Below are positions 1-12,410 of a stretch of 37,669 bases of DNA, piece by piece. Each line of letters begins with the position of its first letter. The first letter of the stretch is position 1. This DNA is from Welwitschia mirabilis. Lineage: Eukaryota > Gnetophyta > Gnetopsida > Welwitschiales. The notes under the pieces are model-generated. The model saw only the letters and a list, made by a program, of their open reading frames with translations. It did not search any database and was not told the DNA's origin. The stretch is from NCBI GenBank assembly GCA_051453625.1, contig JBOZIK010000001.1, positions 87,945,436 to 87,983,104 of the forward strand. The letters run 5' to 3'. A program made the translations under genes and the position numbers.

Positions 1-1961
1 TCTTCACTTAAAACTCACTCATATTATACACTTTTATAGTATTCTATGTATTAGTACTTCCTATTTAATTTACAAGGTTTTAAGAAAGGTGTAAGTAAAT
101 CATGTAATCTTATCTCTATTACACAGATCCACATGAAACTGTATATGAAGGTGAAAACAAAAATTTATTATTAAGATCAAGGTAATTATGGCAACAAAAC
201 CTTATGTTAAAAATTCTTAACTTAACATAGATATGTAACTATCAAAACTATCCAATTCTAGTAGACAACCAAATTTTGTGATAAACAAAAATGATTAATT
301 AAAATAAATATATTTAAAAGATATCTCATAGGAATAAGACATACCTCGTAATTATAATCAAGAAAGGAAAAAAAGGGAATGATAATAAAAATTAAAAGTA
401 AGTATTACAATTCTTCTTTCAACAAAGTATAAACATAAAAATTATGCTAAAGAATATTATACATCAAAAACATCTCTTGTTTTCTAGCTTGTATATATCA
501 TCATTGTCATTTCTAACTAAAAAATTATTATGTTAATAGTTTTTGTAGTAAATTAACATCATAAGATGATAATGCAATATATTTTACCTATTAAGAAGTA
601 AAAGTTGTTAATAGTGAAAATTTTAATACAAAATTTTAATTTTATTTAGATAATAACTTCATACTTATAATTCTACCTTTTTATCAGAGCCACTCTATTT
701 TGCCCAATTTTCCTGTGGGTTGTTTAGTTAATCACCTTTAAAGATTTATATATCATCCTTCTTTCCTTTACTTCTACTGTCATCATTAATGTATTTACCC
801 ATGTTCTTGAGATTAAGTTTTTCAAATGATTCAATAAGTTTTTAATAGTTCCTTAGCCAATCAAGACCATGGTAAAAGTTTCAAAAATAAAATGTAATAT
901 GCATTATTTACTAAAGTCTATGGTTATGCATCTACTTATGCATGCAAAATTTTCAATATGTAACTGTTTTATTTTTATTTTTGTTTTTGTTTTAGAACTT
1001 AAGTAGCATTTGAATTAAAATTTTTAAAAATTTCAATAAGTACAACCTCCTAGTTTATAACCAAAAACATAGATTTAACATTAATTATATTTATCCTAAC
1101 AAACATTCATAAAATTTTTTTAAGCATTTTAAAATAAACATTTTGATTCATAGTTTGTTTCTCTATAATGCTTAGACATCTGTTCATTTACAACAAAGGT
1201 TTTAAATCCTAAACNNNNCAAAAATTCAATAAACACATTAGTTAAGAAGTTGAAATAGTAGAGAGTAATAGAGGTTTACTCATACTTGAGTGATAAACTA
1301 CTAGAAATGAGAAAAGATAATTAATAGTAATTTTGTCATACACTTGAGAATTTGAAAAATTTCAAATGAAGGCACATGATTTAACTTAGAATGAAAAATA
1401 TGAAGTCATGCAAAATTTAAAACATAATTGATTAACATATATATTTTCTTTTTAATACATACAATAATTATCTTCACATGGCTACTATCTTGAATGCTTC
1501 CTCCTCATGTGTATTCAAGAATATTTTAATATAACAAAAATCATTAAAATATTTTATAGTCATTCAAGAATCATATGCATACTTCAAAAGTCATATGCGT
1601 GGTTTTAGAGAGCAAATGAAAAAGCATTAAAAGAAATGTTATTACTTTAAAATATTGACCTAACATTCTCATTCCATTAGATAAAGGATGTAATGCCTTA
1701 GCTACTATACTCTCAAGAGTCTGATAGATAATTTTCTATTAATAAGGAATTTAAAATAGCCTTCTCCTTCCTAATCTTTAAACCATTATAAATAAAGCCT
1801 AGATGACTAGCATGAAATTGACTTTATATTTGACATTAGGGAAAATATCACAAATCTTTCTTTCATTAAATATTATTGTTAAATCTAGATCTCATAGGAA
1901 ATTTTAACATACTCTATGAAATTGGCATGATAGTAGACAAGAGCATTAAGAATCTTGGAAT

Positions 1962-1975
1962 GGAGGTGCACCTCC
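1962..1975. repeat. 14-bp perfect palindrome
   Basis: GGAGGTGCACCTCC is its own reverse complement and is unusually GC-rich for this window. No function can be assigned; it could be chance or a remnant of a less decayed segment. Confidence 0.5.
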
Positions 1976-2200
1976 TATAGCTTTACAATAGTGCCAAGAA
2001 GTAAAGGTTTAGATCATGTAATAAGAGCTACAAATCTACACATTCCACATTGTTGCAAAATGTTGGAGCTTCCTTCAATCTTTACAAGAAAGGAAAATTT
2101 GAATAAGAAAAATAAAAAACAAGTGTAAGTGATCCAGATTAGGTGCATTTCACTAAATCCACATTCCTTGTATCTACCAACATGTCTTCTATCATGATAA

Positions 2201-2217
2201 TGTAACGCAGTGTTACA
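2201..2217. repeat. Short hairpin TGTAAC/GTTACA
   Basis: Six-base arms (2201-2206 and 2212-2217) surround the 5-base loop GCAGT. The arms resemble the TGTAA ends of the LTRs in this window, but no LTR body is visible next to it, so it is recorded only as an inverted repeat. Confidence 0.4.
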
Positions 2218-3239
2218 ATCTAAGGACTAAAATATAAATAAAAAATAATTACTTGATATAAGTGTAGAAGAATTTAAAAAAAAGAAAGCTCTTAAGTGTT
2301 AAAAAAATTTAATAGAAAAATAAAATTCTATAAAAATCTAATTTTAAATCTAAATAGGTAATGTTTAAAATAAAGTTAGTTAAAAAAAAAATTACAACTC
2401 CTTAATGAAAGAATAGAATTTTTTCAAAGTTTCATTAAGACATATAATACATAGAATATAATTTTTTTCAGATATTCAAAATTTTTATTATTTTAGGTTA
2501 ATAATGAATCAAAGCTTTTTTTGAATTTTAATAGCCTTTAATTTGTAGAAACTTATAACAAATCCAAAAGCTAGTTTTAAAAAAGGATAGAAATGTAAAA
2601 CTCCTCTATACAAAAATGTTAAAATTAGGTGTAGTTTTTATTTAAGAATTAGTTTAGAATAAAAAAAATCAATCATACATTATAATTTAGATTGAATGAA
2701 GAATGACATATTAAAAACATTATTAGAGAGAAATAGATCGTATTTAAATATTTATAGATTAGTTATAAATATAATGTTTTTGTAAAAATCATAGGAACTA
2801 TCATTAAAGAAAAGACTAATAGATGAGTAGAGGAAAATAAGTTTTGGGTAAATTTGTAAGTAATCTTTGGGTAACATCATTATATACAAGGTCATCTTAT
2901 CACCTTGAAAAAACTTATTAAAGAACTAAAGATATAAACAAAAATATATTTATTGTTTTATTGATTTCTTTAAAGCAAATAATGTATCCATCAAGATTAA
3001 ACTTTATTAGTGATTAAAAAGTAGTACAACTTTACTAATGTTATTGTCTATAGTGTAGAAGCTATATAAAGAGGTATGTATCCATTTTATAAGTAGCAAA
3101 ACAAAAACTAAAATTTTATTAAATCCATAGATTCTAATAATTTATTAGATAGTTGAAATGTACATGTGATGACTTTAAAAATGTCACTAATAAAGTTAGT
3201 AAGTTTACTTTGTAAAATTTGGAAAAATTAATTAGATTG

Positions 3240-4200
3240 GTAACTATAATGTTCTATTTATCTCTCATCTACTCAAGTGTAAGACATTACAGGAAAATCT
3301 AGTATTCACCTTTTATAGTATTTTGATTACATAGTTGTTAGCTCCATTCCTCTTAAATAATTTTGAATCATTATCATGCATTAACTATTAAATAATGATA
3401 TTCCATTCTTGACCTAATAATAGCATTTCTTTAAACAACATGATGATTTTTAGTTATATTTGTTTTAAGTAAGATTATTCTCTTTCTTCTATAATTGTTG
3501 GAATTTTTATCAGTGAGTTAGAGGCTTAAATAAATGAAATATTTAGTAATCATTCAATACAAGTAGGAAAATATCTTATAAGTCACTTTACCTTTGTAGA
3601 TGATATTGCATTTCTGTTTTAAAATGCATTAATATTTAAAACATATGATGCATACTTTAAATAAATTTTACTATTGGCTTGAAAGGAAGATTAATGTTAG
3701 AGACTCAAAGTTATGATTTGCAACACATGTGATACTAATTATTATTTTTAAATAAAAATAAATAGATTAAAATTCTTTCATCATATAAATACTTAGGTTT
3801 GAAATTCTTTATTACTTATAGATGGGATAAATACATCACTCAAAGAATCATTAGATATATAAAGCCTTATTTTCATTAAAAAATAAAATCTAAAATATAG
3901 GAAATTTTGTATTAAGGTATCTGTAGATATCCTTGTAATACTATTACTAAACTAATAGTTCTATATGCTTGTGTTGTTTGAGACCTTGGATTTGAAATTG
4001 AACACTTAAAAAACAGTTCTTATTAGAATAATTTAGGTAAAATACTAAAGGCAATATGATATTATGATTATTAAAACTAGAGTGATGCCTTTGTAAGTAG
4101 AGTATATTTGTTATTTGTTAATACATGTCCATAATATATTGAATTTTAATATTAATAAATTATTTGAAAATTTGTTCTATATGACTCAAGAAAAATGAAA
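3240..4200 (+). pseudogene. LINE (non-LTR retrotransposon) reverse-transcriptase relic
   Basis: This is the C-terminal half of a plant LINE reverse transcriptase, the enzyme of target-primed reverse transcription. At 3467-3523 the frame reads K*DYSLSSIIVGIFISELE. It aligns with the RQGCPLSPTLFG-type block of plant LINEs; the mismatches are Q to stop, G to D, C to Y and P to S twice, all transitions, plus a few neutral ones. The catalytic box is still readable as FVDDIAFL at 3593-3616. Downstream, KYLGLKFFITYRWDKYI begins at 3787, and VLYACVV*DLGFEIEHL lies near 3958-4014, where a conserved Trp has become TGA. A further degraded block (RVMPL*VE) lies near 4080-4115. No endonuclease domain, 5' end or poly-A tail was found, so the element is truncated or its ends have decayed. 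Family assignment rests on motif order. Confidence 0.72.
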
Positions 4201-6488
4201 GTTTATTTAGTAAACGATTTGGCTTAAAAAATAAGAAACTCAAGAATAAATTTTTTATTATAATCCTAAACAAGTTTAAACAATTATAAAATAAAAAACT
4301 CTTAATATTAATTGGGAAAATATGGATAGAGAGAATCACTTTTATTTAATAAATTTAAAAAAATGTATTTTTGTAAAGAAAAAGCATTTAAGTGCTACTA
4401 TTTCCCTTTATTTCTAGGTTTAGATTAGCATGGAAAAAATGAGATCTTATTATTTTAAAATTAATTTAGATAAATGGCTTTAAGTTTCTTAAGAAGAATG
4501 GACATGTTAACCTTATTAAATAAATATTATTTAAGATGAATACCATGTATTTATTAAATATTTTTTAATAGATAACATGCAGAATAGATGAAACATTAAA
4601 GTTCATAATTTAGTTGAACTATTTTAAGTTTTAAGCGAAACTCCTAATAACTTTAAAGATGACATATATATGTCTTTAATCCAATAGATCCATATAATTT
4701 TATGGAATAATAAAATAAAATTTTAATTATTTTTCGTGTATAGAAAACTAAGTTTTATAATGCTAATTTCTATGGATTCTATTATGAATGTAGTTTAAGA
4801 AAAATTATCATGATTTATTTGTATGCTTATAATTAAGTAATTATTTATTTTACTTATAATATCGTTTTAAAATCCTAAAAATTAATATTTAATGTTATTA
4901 ATCATGGAAAATTATCTAATAATTATGTATTAATAACTTAAAAATATAAGATGAATAATCATTACAGTAAACTTATTTTGAATAATGGAAATAACAAAGG
5001 AGAAAGAGTCAAAATAACAAAGGATCAGAAGAAAAAATAGTGGAGTAGGAACATGAATCAAGGGCTCTAAATATTAGAAATCACAAGAGAAAATTCATAG
5101 AATGTTTTAGATGTGTTGATATACTATGAATACATGTAGGACTCATAACTATAGTTTCATGGTGATTTACATCATTTCATAGAAACAAGGGCTTACATAG
5201 ATTTATTTATTAGTAGTAGATTCCATTATAAATTGAACACAAATCTGATGCTTCTTGGTTATCATCTATGTTGTGAAAATAAAAAGGGATAACTGACATG
5301 ATTTAGGCCTAACACTAATGTTTCTACACTTAAGGGAAATTTTTCATTACTATATTATAAAAGTTGAAAATATGAAAGGATAAGATTAAGTGGATTTGAG
5401 GAATCCAAGATAGCAAAAGCATTTCAAGCAAGATTGAAGAGGTAGAATCTAAAGATATTGCCCCTTCTTCTTTATATCAAATCCAAGGAAGGATATGTGA
5501 ATCTATTATACATATAATTTGGCATATATCATGAGATTTGATAACATAGTAGCCTTTTCTTTAAGAAAATATAACCCTATAAAATATTTACTTTAGTGGT
5601 TTCTAGATTTTCCATAAAAGCAAAATCTAAAATGATTTATTTTATAAAATTTAACTTTACATTTTGGAGAGATGATAATGTTCTTAAAGCTAAGATGCCT
5701 AAGGGATATTCTAAATTTATGAAAAATTGAGTAAAGAATAATCTCATTAGATAAATTTAAACTTTGAGAGGACTCTCATTCATAAACAAAATTTGATTTA
5801 TGACGTGATTAAAAATTCCTAACTAAATATCAAGTAATTCCTTTTTGAAATGTTCTTCAATATTTTTTTTCAAATTCCAAAAATATATGATAGATGTCTT
5901 AGGTAATGAATCTTATTTCTTTTCACATTGAGATTCAAATTTTATAAATGAATATTATAAACATTTTTTAAAATATTCTAGTTTGGATCAAAATATCTAA
6001 TTCACATTTAGAAAGTTTTCATAGGAATTTATTTTATAGATTATCTAATGAGCTTGATTAATTTATAAACTTGGATCTATTTATAAACATAATGATAAAG
6101 ATGGCTATACTAAAAATACATGTTTACATGACTATAACACAAATAAGATGGAAAAAAATGAACATTGTAATAAAATTATAAATAGTTTAATTCCTTATTT
6201 GAATTGTAGAAAATAAGGATACATGATGCAAAAATGCATTAAAAAATTTAAATTCAAAACATGAAACAACAAATACTAATAAGTTAAAAACAAGAGAAGA
6301 ATTAACGTCTTTATGTGAATCAAAATAATAATTCAAATACATAAGCAAAAAAATTTAAAGTCCTTTTATAAGAAGAGAAAAATACTAATGATGAATGTCA
6401 AGAAGATTAAAAGTAGAGACTAAAATGTGCATAATTTAAATGACAAACATTATGAATAAAAATAAGAAACACAAAATGAACAAAAAGC
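4201..6488. other. Unassigned AT-rich stretch
   Basis: There is no frame with a recognisable protein motif, no LTR signature and no RNA gene. A short imperfect direct repeat containing AATAACAAAGGA occurs near 4986-5025. The beginning may include the decayed 3' part of the LINE relic before it. Confidence 0.5.
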
Positions 6489-7305
6489 TATTAAATAAAA
6501 TAAAAAAGAAAATAAACAACCTTAGTAATAGGAATAAGAATTAAAAAATATGATTGAAATTCTCATAGAAAAACAATAAGATTTCATTTAATATTTACCA
6601 CCAAAATACATTGACATCATCTTTGTGATACCGTTTTGATATGAAATCCTAATGATATTACCTTTTAAATATTGGAGTTCTCATTCTTATTTAGGAAATA
6701 AGAAATATGATGAAAATGGAAGGTTAGATACAAGATTGAAAAGAAATAATGCTTCCAATAGGAGTGTATAAAATGGGAAACAAGACATTCTTTACTTTGA
6801 TCACAAGTGATTATATCTTAGAATTATAAGGAGATTATAAGAATCTANNNNNNNNNNNNNNNNNNNNNNNNNNNNNNNNNNNNNNNNNNNNNNNNNNNNN
6901 NNNNNNNNNNNNNNNNNNNNNNNNNNNNNNNNNNNNNNNNNNNNNNNTATTAAATAACATAAAAATAAAATAAACAAACTTAGTAATAGAAATAAGAATT
7001 AACAAATATGATTGAAATTCTCATAGAAAAATAATAAGATTGCATTTAATACTTACCACCAAAATACATTGATATCATATTTGTGAGACTGTTTTGATAT
7101 GAAATCCTAATGATGTTACATTTTAAATATTGGAGTTCTCATCATTATTTAGGAAACGAGAAATATGATGAAAATGGAATGTTAGATACAAGATTGAAAA
7201 GAAACAACGCTCCCAATAAAAGCGTATAAAATGGTAAATAAGACATTCTCTACTTTGATCACAAGTGATTATCTCTTAGAATTACAAAGAGATTATAAGC
7301 ATCTA
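6489..7305. repeat. Near-identical flanks of the 100-N gap 6848-6947
   Basis: The 359 bases 6489-6847 match the 358 bases 6948-7305. The left copy stops exactly at the gap and the right copy starts exactly after it. Differences are mostly C/T and G/A. No gene is recognised in either copy. The end-to-end fit points to two overlapping contigs placed side by side rather than a biological duplication. Confidence 0.8.
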
Positions 7306-7859
7306 TAAGATTTCATATCTTTGGACCTTTTGTCTAAATAGCTTTATTCTTATGTACCCTTTATAATAAATAAGATCATGTACAATGAAATTACAACAAT
7401 ATTCTACAAAACAACCATGAAATTACATCCCTATTTTAGGTATTGAAATAAAAGTTATACCCATAAAAATTTATAAGCATGATTAAGTAAGTCTTGTAAT
7501 TATTAGTGATTTTCATCTTATGGTTGATTGGTTTTAAAATTTAAATCAATGGAAAATCAGTAATTTCTATGGATGTCAAGATTAAAAAAACTTCATATGG
7601 ATTGTTTTCTTTAAATTATAATTAATAGTCTAGATATAACTATGAATGACTTCATTCAAATCTTAGCTCAATGAAAAGTAAGGAATTTCTTTCTATTCTA
7701 ATTAAAGCATAATAAATTTTAATCAAGTATTGGTAAATTGTAATTTAAAAGATATATATTTACATAAAGAATCTCATACTTGAAGTAATTTATGCAATCA
7801 GACTCATCCCATTTGTTCATAAATTTCTCTTTTTTTTAATCATAGATTAATATTACTCC
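7306..7859. other. Unassigned DNA left of the minus-strand element
   Basis: AT-rich, no open frame or motif recognised. The five bases next to the LTR, ACTCC at 7855-7859, differ at one position from ACTAC at 14676-14680 beside the other end of the element. They could be a worn target-site duplication. Confidence 0.4.
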
Positions 7860-8283
7860 TATAATGTTTCAAAATTATTAAATTAAGATAAACATTTTAT
7901 TTAATAAGGAACATTAGACATTACATAATATGGAATTTGATAACACATCAGTTTGGTAGAAATGAAGTATGTCTTTATTAAAATAGTAGTATTTTGCCTT
8001 ATATACCTTATTCTAGCCTTCGACTAGTAGTCAAAGGTAAATATGTGGACTACAATCTTAGACCCACTCCTAGGGCTCTTAGAATTAGCTAAGGTTATTA
8101 TTAGTTACATTTGCCTAGTCTATCCATATTTACCTAACACTATAGACTTAAGAATCAAGATGAATGAACATAATGTTACAGTTAAGGGTTGCACTCTTTC
8201 TTTATAATAGTAGTAAAGCTTAACTATACTTTAATTATATTTAATAATAATCACTTAATTAAAAGTAATTTTGGAATATTACA
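7860..8283 (-). mobile_element. 3' LTR of minus-strand gypsy element
   Basis: Read on the minus strand, the LTR starts TGTAATATTCCAAAATTAC at 8283 and ends with a GAAACATTATA-like sequence at 7860. The terminal CA has become TA. It is about 424 bp and aligns along its length with the LTRs at 13422-13845, 14263-14675 and the plus-strand set from 17847. Shared landmarks are a GGGTTGCAC-like block, the TAAGTCTATAGTGTTAG block, a CCTAGGAGTGGG block, a TATATAA box (RC at about 7997-8008) and an AATAAAGA signal. A polypurine tract abuts its right side, which makes it the 3' LTR of an element reading leftwards. Confidence 0.8.
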
Positions 8284-8298
8284 TTCTCTCCCCTTTAA
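8284..8298 (-). other. Polypurine tract of minus-strand element
   Basis: On the minus strand TTAAAGGGGAGAGAA directly precedes the TGTAAT start of the LTR. This is the expected place and composition for the primer of plus-strand DNA synthesis. Just upstream (8300-8320) the minus strand reads GCTTGAGGACAAAATGAG, resembling the GAGGACGAA-type sequence often found shortly before the polypurine tract in plant gypsy elements. Confidence 0.78.
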
Positions 8299-9331
8299 TT
8301 TCTCATTTTGTCCTCAAGCATGGACTCTCTAATGGATGAACTACTAATGTGTGCATCTTTTGATTATTCATCTTTAGTTTCAAGAATTAATTTCTCTATG
8401 TATGAATCAATTTTTTTGCATTCCGTAGTTGTTAGTTACATTTAGATTTAATTGAGGATTTATAAAATAAAGATACAATGAATATTCATCACATTTTCTT
8501 GACTAAATGGGAAAGGGTCTTACTACATTTAATCAGGGGTATAAATTTGGAATTTATCCTTTATTATAGAGCTTTAAAAGAATGACATGGCTGATTGAAT
8601 AAAGTCAAAATATCTTGGATGATAAATTTAACTTAAAATCCAAATATTCTATTATCTTCTCTTTGGGATGTAATTTCATTTTTCTTTTAATATCTCTTTG
8701 TATAAGTTCTGGTTAAATTACTAGAGTTGTGTATTTTTGCCCATACTTAGACTTAAAAGATGAGAATTAAATTAGTATTTTAAAGGCCTTTTATCTTCCA
8801 GATGATAAATGGGATTAAACTAGAAATAGAAACTTAGGGTCTCTACTTGAAAGGATAATCTGTGAATCTCCATGAAATTCGAAAATTGAACTTCAAATAT
8901 GAACTTCTAATCTTTACTTAAAATGATAAATTATGAAGCTCCATGAAATATAAAAATTCTTGCATAAATTATAAAATGAATTCCTCTTCCTTTGCCTTAA
9001 GAATTCATTCTTCGAATGAATATGGAACTAAAAAGGCTAATTGCCAAAATTAATTCTAATGTTTTCTTTCTTCTTATCTTACTAAGGAATCATACTAATT
9101 GAAGAAGATGATCTTTAGTTTAAGGAATAATGAAAAAATAAAAATTATAAGAAACATCACTATTTACAAAGAAATCAATAACAAATTAAAAAAATATAAA
9201 CATGCAATTCTAAAACTAAAATTACTTAGAAACAAGCTTACATGTAGAGAAGCTTGTAGGCATTTTGTAGATAATACTTGATGTTACTATTCTTTGGGTT
9301 AGTTCTATGTGAAACGAGCATTATTTTAATT
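8299..9331 (-). other. Unassigned internal DNA between gag and the polypurine tract
   Basis: This 1-kb stretch lies inside the minus-strand element downstream of gag. Protease, RT, RNase H and integrase would be expected here but none of their motifs could be read on the minus strand in any frame. A 60-codon plus-strand ORF at 9099-9281 (Lys/Asn-rich) looks like chance. The pol region is deleted, replaced, or decayed beyond reading. Confidence 0.5.
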
Positions 9332-10110
9332 CTTGGAAGGGTAGTCTCTAGTGATTTATTCTTTATTCTTGCATTCATGACAAATGATGTTGCCTTAGAA
9401 TCCACTATGAGGAGGTTGATTTCAAGTAGAATTTATAGTGATTTCTTAACTAGGTTAATTATCTATCCATTTGATATCCTATGATTCAAGATAGTACCTC
9501 ATTTCCCTATAGGCATCTTTAATAAATTTGATTTCTAAGGTAGATAGAATGCTTCAGACTTTTAGTGGGAGTATGTTAATAAAACTATTGATAAGCTACG
9601 TTTTTTAAAAATCTTTTTGATGCTTAATAAGGCATTGAAACTTTGACTAATGTTCATAAAATGGGTGCTTTCCTAAATGTAGGAATTAAAATTTCATCAT
9701 TTGATCTTCAATAAAGTCATCAGGAATGAAGTTCTTGAACTCCTTTATAAAATTATCCCAAGTAATTTTATGATTGAATTATTGTTAATATTAAAATCAT
9801 TATTCTTGTGCATTTCTAATGAGCAAGATGGCATCATAGATACATCTTCTTCTTAGTGGAGTATCATGGAGTGTAAAGTATTTCTCTATTTGTTGAAGCC
9901 ACGACATGACTTCCTTATTGGTTCCTGCTTTACCTTCATAAATTTGCAAATGGATTATTTTTTCTATTTCATTTCTCTTTATTTATTTTGTTTTTGATCT
10001 ATTAGCTATATTTAACAGGAAGGCTTGAATATTTTCATTTATGTTTAAGAGCTTGATTTGCAGGTTTTAAAGATTAACCTATTCCATTAGAAAATTCTAT
10101 CCAAAAGTTG
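9332..10110 (-). pseudogene. gag relic (capsid plus zinc knuckle), copy A
   Basis: Gag forms the nucleocapsid of LTR retrotransposons. On the minus strand, about 9963-9810 reads KEVMSWLQQIEKYF followed by LHDTPLRRRCIYDAILLI, the core of a Retrotrans_gag domain. After a frameshift a WDNFIK-EF-like block follows. A zinc-knuckle remnant at about 9332-9391 reads CHECKNKE*ITRDYPSKN, with the Gly, His and last Cys of the CCHC pattern lost by transitions. Upstream (10110-9970) a frame rich in Ile, Asn and Lys looks like the coiled N-terminus. Several stops and frameshifts make it non-functional. The plus-strand ORF 9278-9484 is an antisense shadow. A related gag lies on the plus strand at 26.3 kb. 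Confidence 0.78.
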
Positions 10111-10408
10111 AGGTTTATTCTTGTCATGCGTACAAGTCATATTTCATTAGCTAAATGGGTTGTTCCAAGCATGAAGGAAGTAAGTCTATGAGAATTTATG
10201 TTCTACTCCATTTCTCTTTAATTTGTTTTACATCTACCTTATTTTATTTTCCTTTTTAATGGGTTCTGATGGCCTTTAAATAGTTTTGATTCTTAAAGGT
10301 TGTTTTTGTAACCATTAGCATGATCACTTAACATTTAATCACTATTGTATTAGTTTACTAACTTACCTAATTATCCTAACTATTATAACTGCTAGAAAAA
10401 TAGATAGC

Positions 10409-10864
10409 TATGATTTTAGAATTCAAATGAAGCAAGTGCAATGTTAGAGTTATTATAGGACAATTGTAACATCAGACTTCCCATGGGTAAGTATGACATT
10501 AGACTTCTAGTGGTGCCAATGCAACATCAGACTTCAAACATGCAAGTGTGATATTGGGTTTTCATCAGTGAAGTATGACATCATATTTCTGATAGGTAAG
10601 TGCAAAGTCAGGTTTCTAGTGATAAAGTGTGATATTAGATTTTTGATAAATAAGCACAAAATTAGATTTTCAATGTCTAAGTATGACTTTAGAATACTAG
10701 TGAATAGGTGAAACTTTAGGTTTTTAATGGATAAATATGACATCAAACATCTAATGAATAAGTGTAATGTTAGGTTTCTAATAGATAAGTATGACATCAA
10801 ACTTCTAGTGATCAAGTATGATGTTAGGTTTCCAGTAGGGTAAGTGCAGTGTCAAAATTCCAAA
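10409..10864 (-). repeat. 27-bp tandem array upstream of gag, copy A
   Basis: About sixteen diverged units of roughly 27 bp. On the plus strand each carries AAGTATGACATCA- or AAGTGTGATGTTA-like cores followed by a variable spacer such as AACTTCTAGTGATC. Because 27 is a multiple of three, the minus frame 10534-10815 stays open with a 9-residue period (SIRNLTLHL, FIRCLMSYL). The array sits on the 5' side of gag in element orientation. It is cut by the gap and duplicates 11700-12161. Confidence 0.82.
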
Positions 10865-10964
10865 NNNNNNNNNNNNNNNNNNNNNNNNNNNNNNNNNNNN
10901 NNNNNNNNNNNNNNNNNNNNNNNNNNNNNNNNNNNNNNNNNNNNNNNNNNNNNNNNNNNNNNNN

Positions 10965-11690
10965 CTTTCCTAAATGTAGGAATTAAAATTTCATCATTTG
11001 ATCTTCAATAAAGTCATCAAGAATGAAATTCTTGCAATCCTTTATAAAATTATCCCAAGTAATTCTATGATTGAATTATTGTTGACATTAAAATGATTAC
11101 TCTTGTGCAATTATAATGAGCAAGATGGTATCATAAATACATCTTCTTCCTGGTGGAGTATCATGGAGTATAAAGTATTTCTCTATTTGTTGAAGCCACG
11201 ATGTGACTTCCTTATTGGTTCCTGCTTTACCTTCACAAATTTGCAAATGGATTATTTTTTATATTTCATTTCTATTTCTTTATTTTGTTGTTGATCTATT
11301 AGCTATATTTAATAGGAAGGCTTGAAGATTTTCATTTACGTTTAAGAGCTTGATTTGCAGGTTTTAAAGATTAACCTATTCCATTAGGAACTTCTATCTA
11401 AAAGTTGAAGTTTATTCTTGTCATGCATACAAGTCATGTTTCATTGGCTGAATGAGTTGTTCCAAGTATAAAGGAAGTAAGTCTATGAGAATTTATATTC
11501 TACTCCATTTCTCTTTAATTTATTTTACATCTACCTTATTTTATTTCCATTTTTAATGGGTTTTTATGGCCTTTAAATAGTTTTAATTTTTAAAGGTTGT
11601 TTTTGTAACCATTAGCATGATTAATTAACATTTGGTCACTATTGTATTAGTTTGCTAACTTACCTAATTGTCCTAACTATTATAACTACT
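10965..11690 (-). pseudogene. gag relic, copy B (truncated at the gap)
   Basis: Second copy of the gag N-terminus and capsid core. The minus strand near 11240-11105 reads KEVTSWLQQIEKYFILHDTP then RRCIYDTILLI, one substitution or so from copy A every few residues. The zinc knuckle is missing because the sequence stops at the gap edge. The plus-strand ORF 11103-11294 is its antisense. This copy is probably the same gene as copy A, seen through a second contig. Confidence 0.72.
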
Positions 11691-12410
11691 AGAGAAATAG
11701 ATAGCTATGATGTTAGACTTCAAATGGAGCAAGCGCAATGTTGAACTTATGATAGGAAAATTGTGACATCATACTTCCCTTGGGTAAGTGTGACATTAGA
11801 CTTCTAGTGGGGCCAATGCAACATTAGACTTCCAACATGCAAGTGGAACATTGGGTTTTCACCAGTGAAGTATGATATCATATTTCTGATGGGTAAGTGC
11901 AAAATCAGGTTTCTAGTGATAAAGTGTGATATTAGGTTTTCGATAGATAAGCACAACATTAGATTTCTAATGTCTGAGTATGACTTTAAAATACTAGTGA
12001 CTAGGTGAAACTTTAGGTTTTTAATGGATAAATATGAAATCAAACATCTAATGAATAAGTGTAATGTTAGGTTTCTAATAGATAAGTATGACATCAAACT
12101 TCTAGTAATCAAGTATGATGTTAGTTTTCCACTAGGGTAAGTGTAGTGTTAGACTTCCAAAAAAATAAGTGTGATTCAATTTTTTGATGGGAAAGTATGA
12201 TGTTAAACATTTGATGATCAAGTGCAACATAAGGTTTCCAAGGAACAAGCGTGATATTAGACCACCAATGAGTAAGTCTAATGTCAAACTTTTAGTAATA
12301 AAGTGCAACATCAGGTTTATAGTGGGTAAGTATGATGGCAACCTTTTGATGACCAAGTGTAACATTAATTTTTTAGTAGACAACTATGACATCAGATCTA
12401 GGAGGAAACT
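11691..12410 (-). repeat. 27-bp tandem array upstream of gag, copy B
   Basis: Same array as 10409-10864 but continuing further from gag. Units again centre on TATGACATCA, TATGATGTTA, GTGATATTA and similar, spaced about 27 bp. Open frames occur on both strands (11804-12112 and 12132-12383 minus, 12184-12414 plus), all with 9-residue periodicity. They reflect the repeat period and are not evidence of a protein. Confidence 0.82.

Larger units (their letters stand above)
1..3230. other. AT-rich stretch without a recognisable gene
   Basis: Stops are dense in all six frames and I see no domain motif, RNA gene or LTR. The only structures noted are a perfect AT-only inverted repeat (arms 1520-1530 and 1543-1553), a 14-bp palindrome at 1962-1975 and a small hairpin at 2201-2217. 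Four N lie at 1215-1218. It may be older transposon DNA decayed beyond recognition. Confidence 0.6.
9668..12161. repeat. 1,197-bp near-identical flanks of the 100-N gap 10865-10964
   Basis: Bases 9668-10864 and 10965-12161 are the same sequence with scattered, mostly transitional differences. Both copies measure 1,197 bases and end exactly at the gap. Each contains part of gag and the beginning of the tandem array. The simplest reading is one locus assembled twice (haplotypes or unmerged contigs). Confidence 0.82.

Noticed and set aside
1520-1553. Perfect 11-bp inverted repeat
   Set aside because: Made only of A and T in very AT-rich DNA, so expected by chance.
7860-7885. A second PBS beside the LTR at 7860
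   Set aside because: The sequence outside this end only loosely resembles the PBS; the polypurine tract on the other side shows this is a 3' LTR, where no PBS is expected.
9099-9484. Two adjacent plus-strand ORFs (60 and 68 codons)
   Set aside because: They are antisense to, or just downstream of, the minus-strand gag; the second overlaps the zinc-knuckle remnant on the other strand.
11103-11294. 63-codon plus-strand ORF
   Set aside because: Exact antisense of the gag capsid core, which is the recognisable frame.
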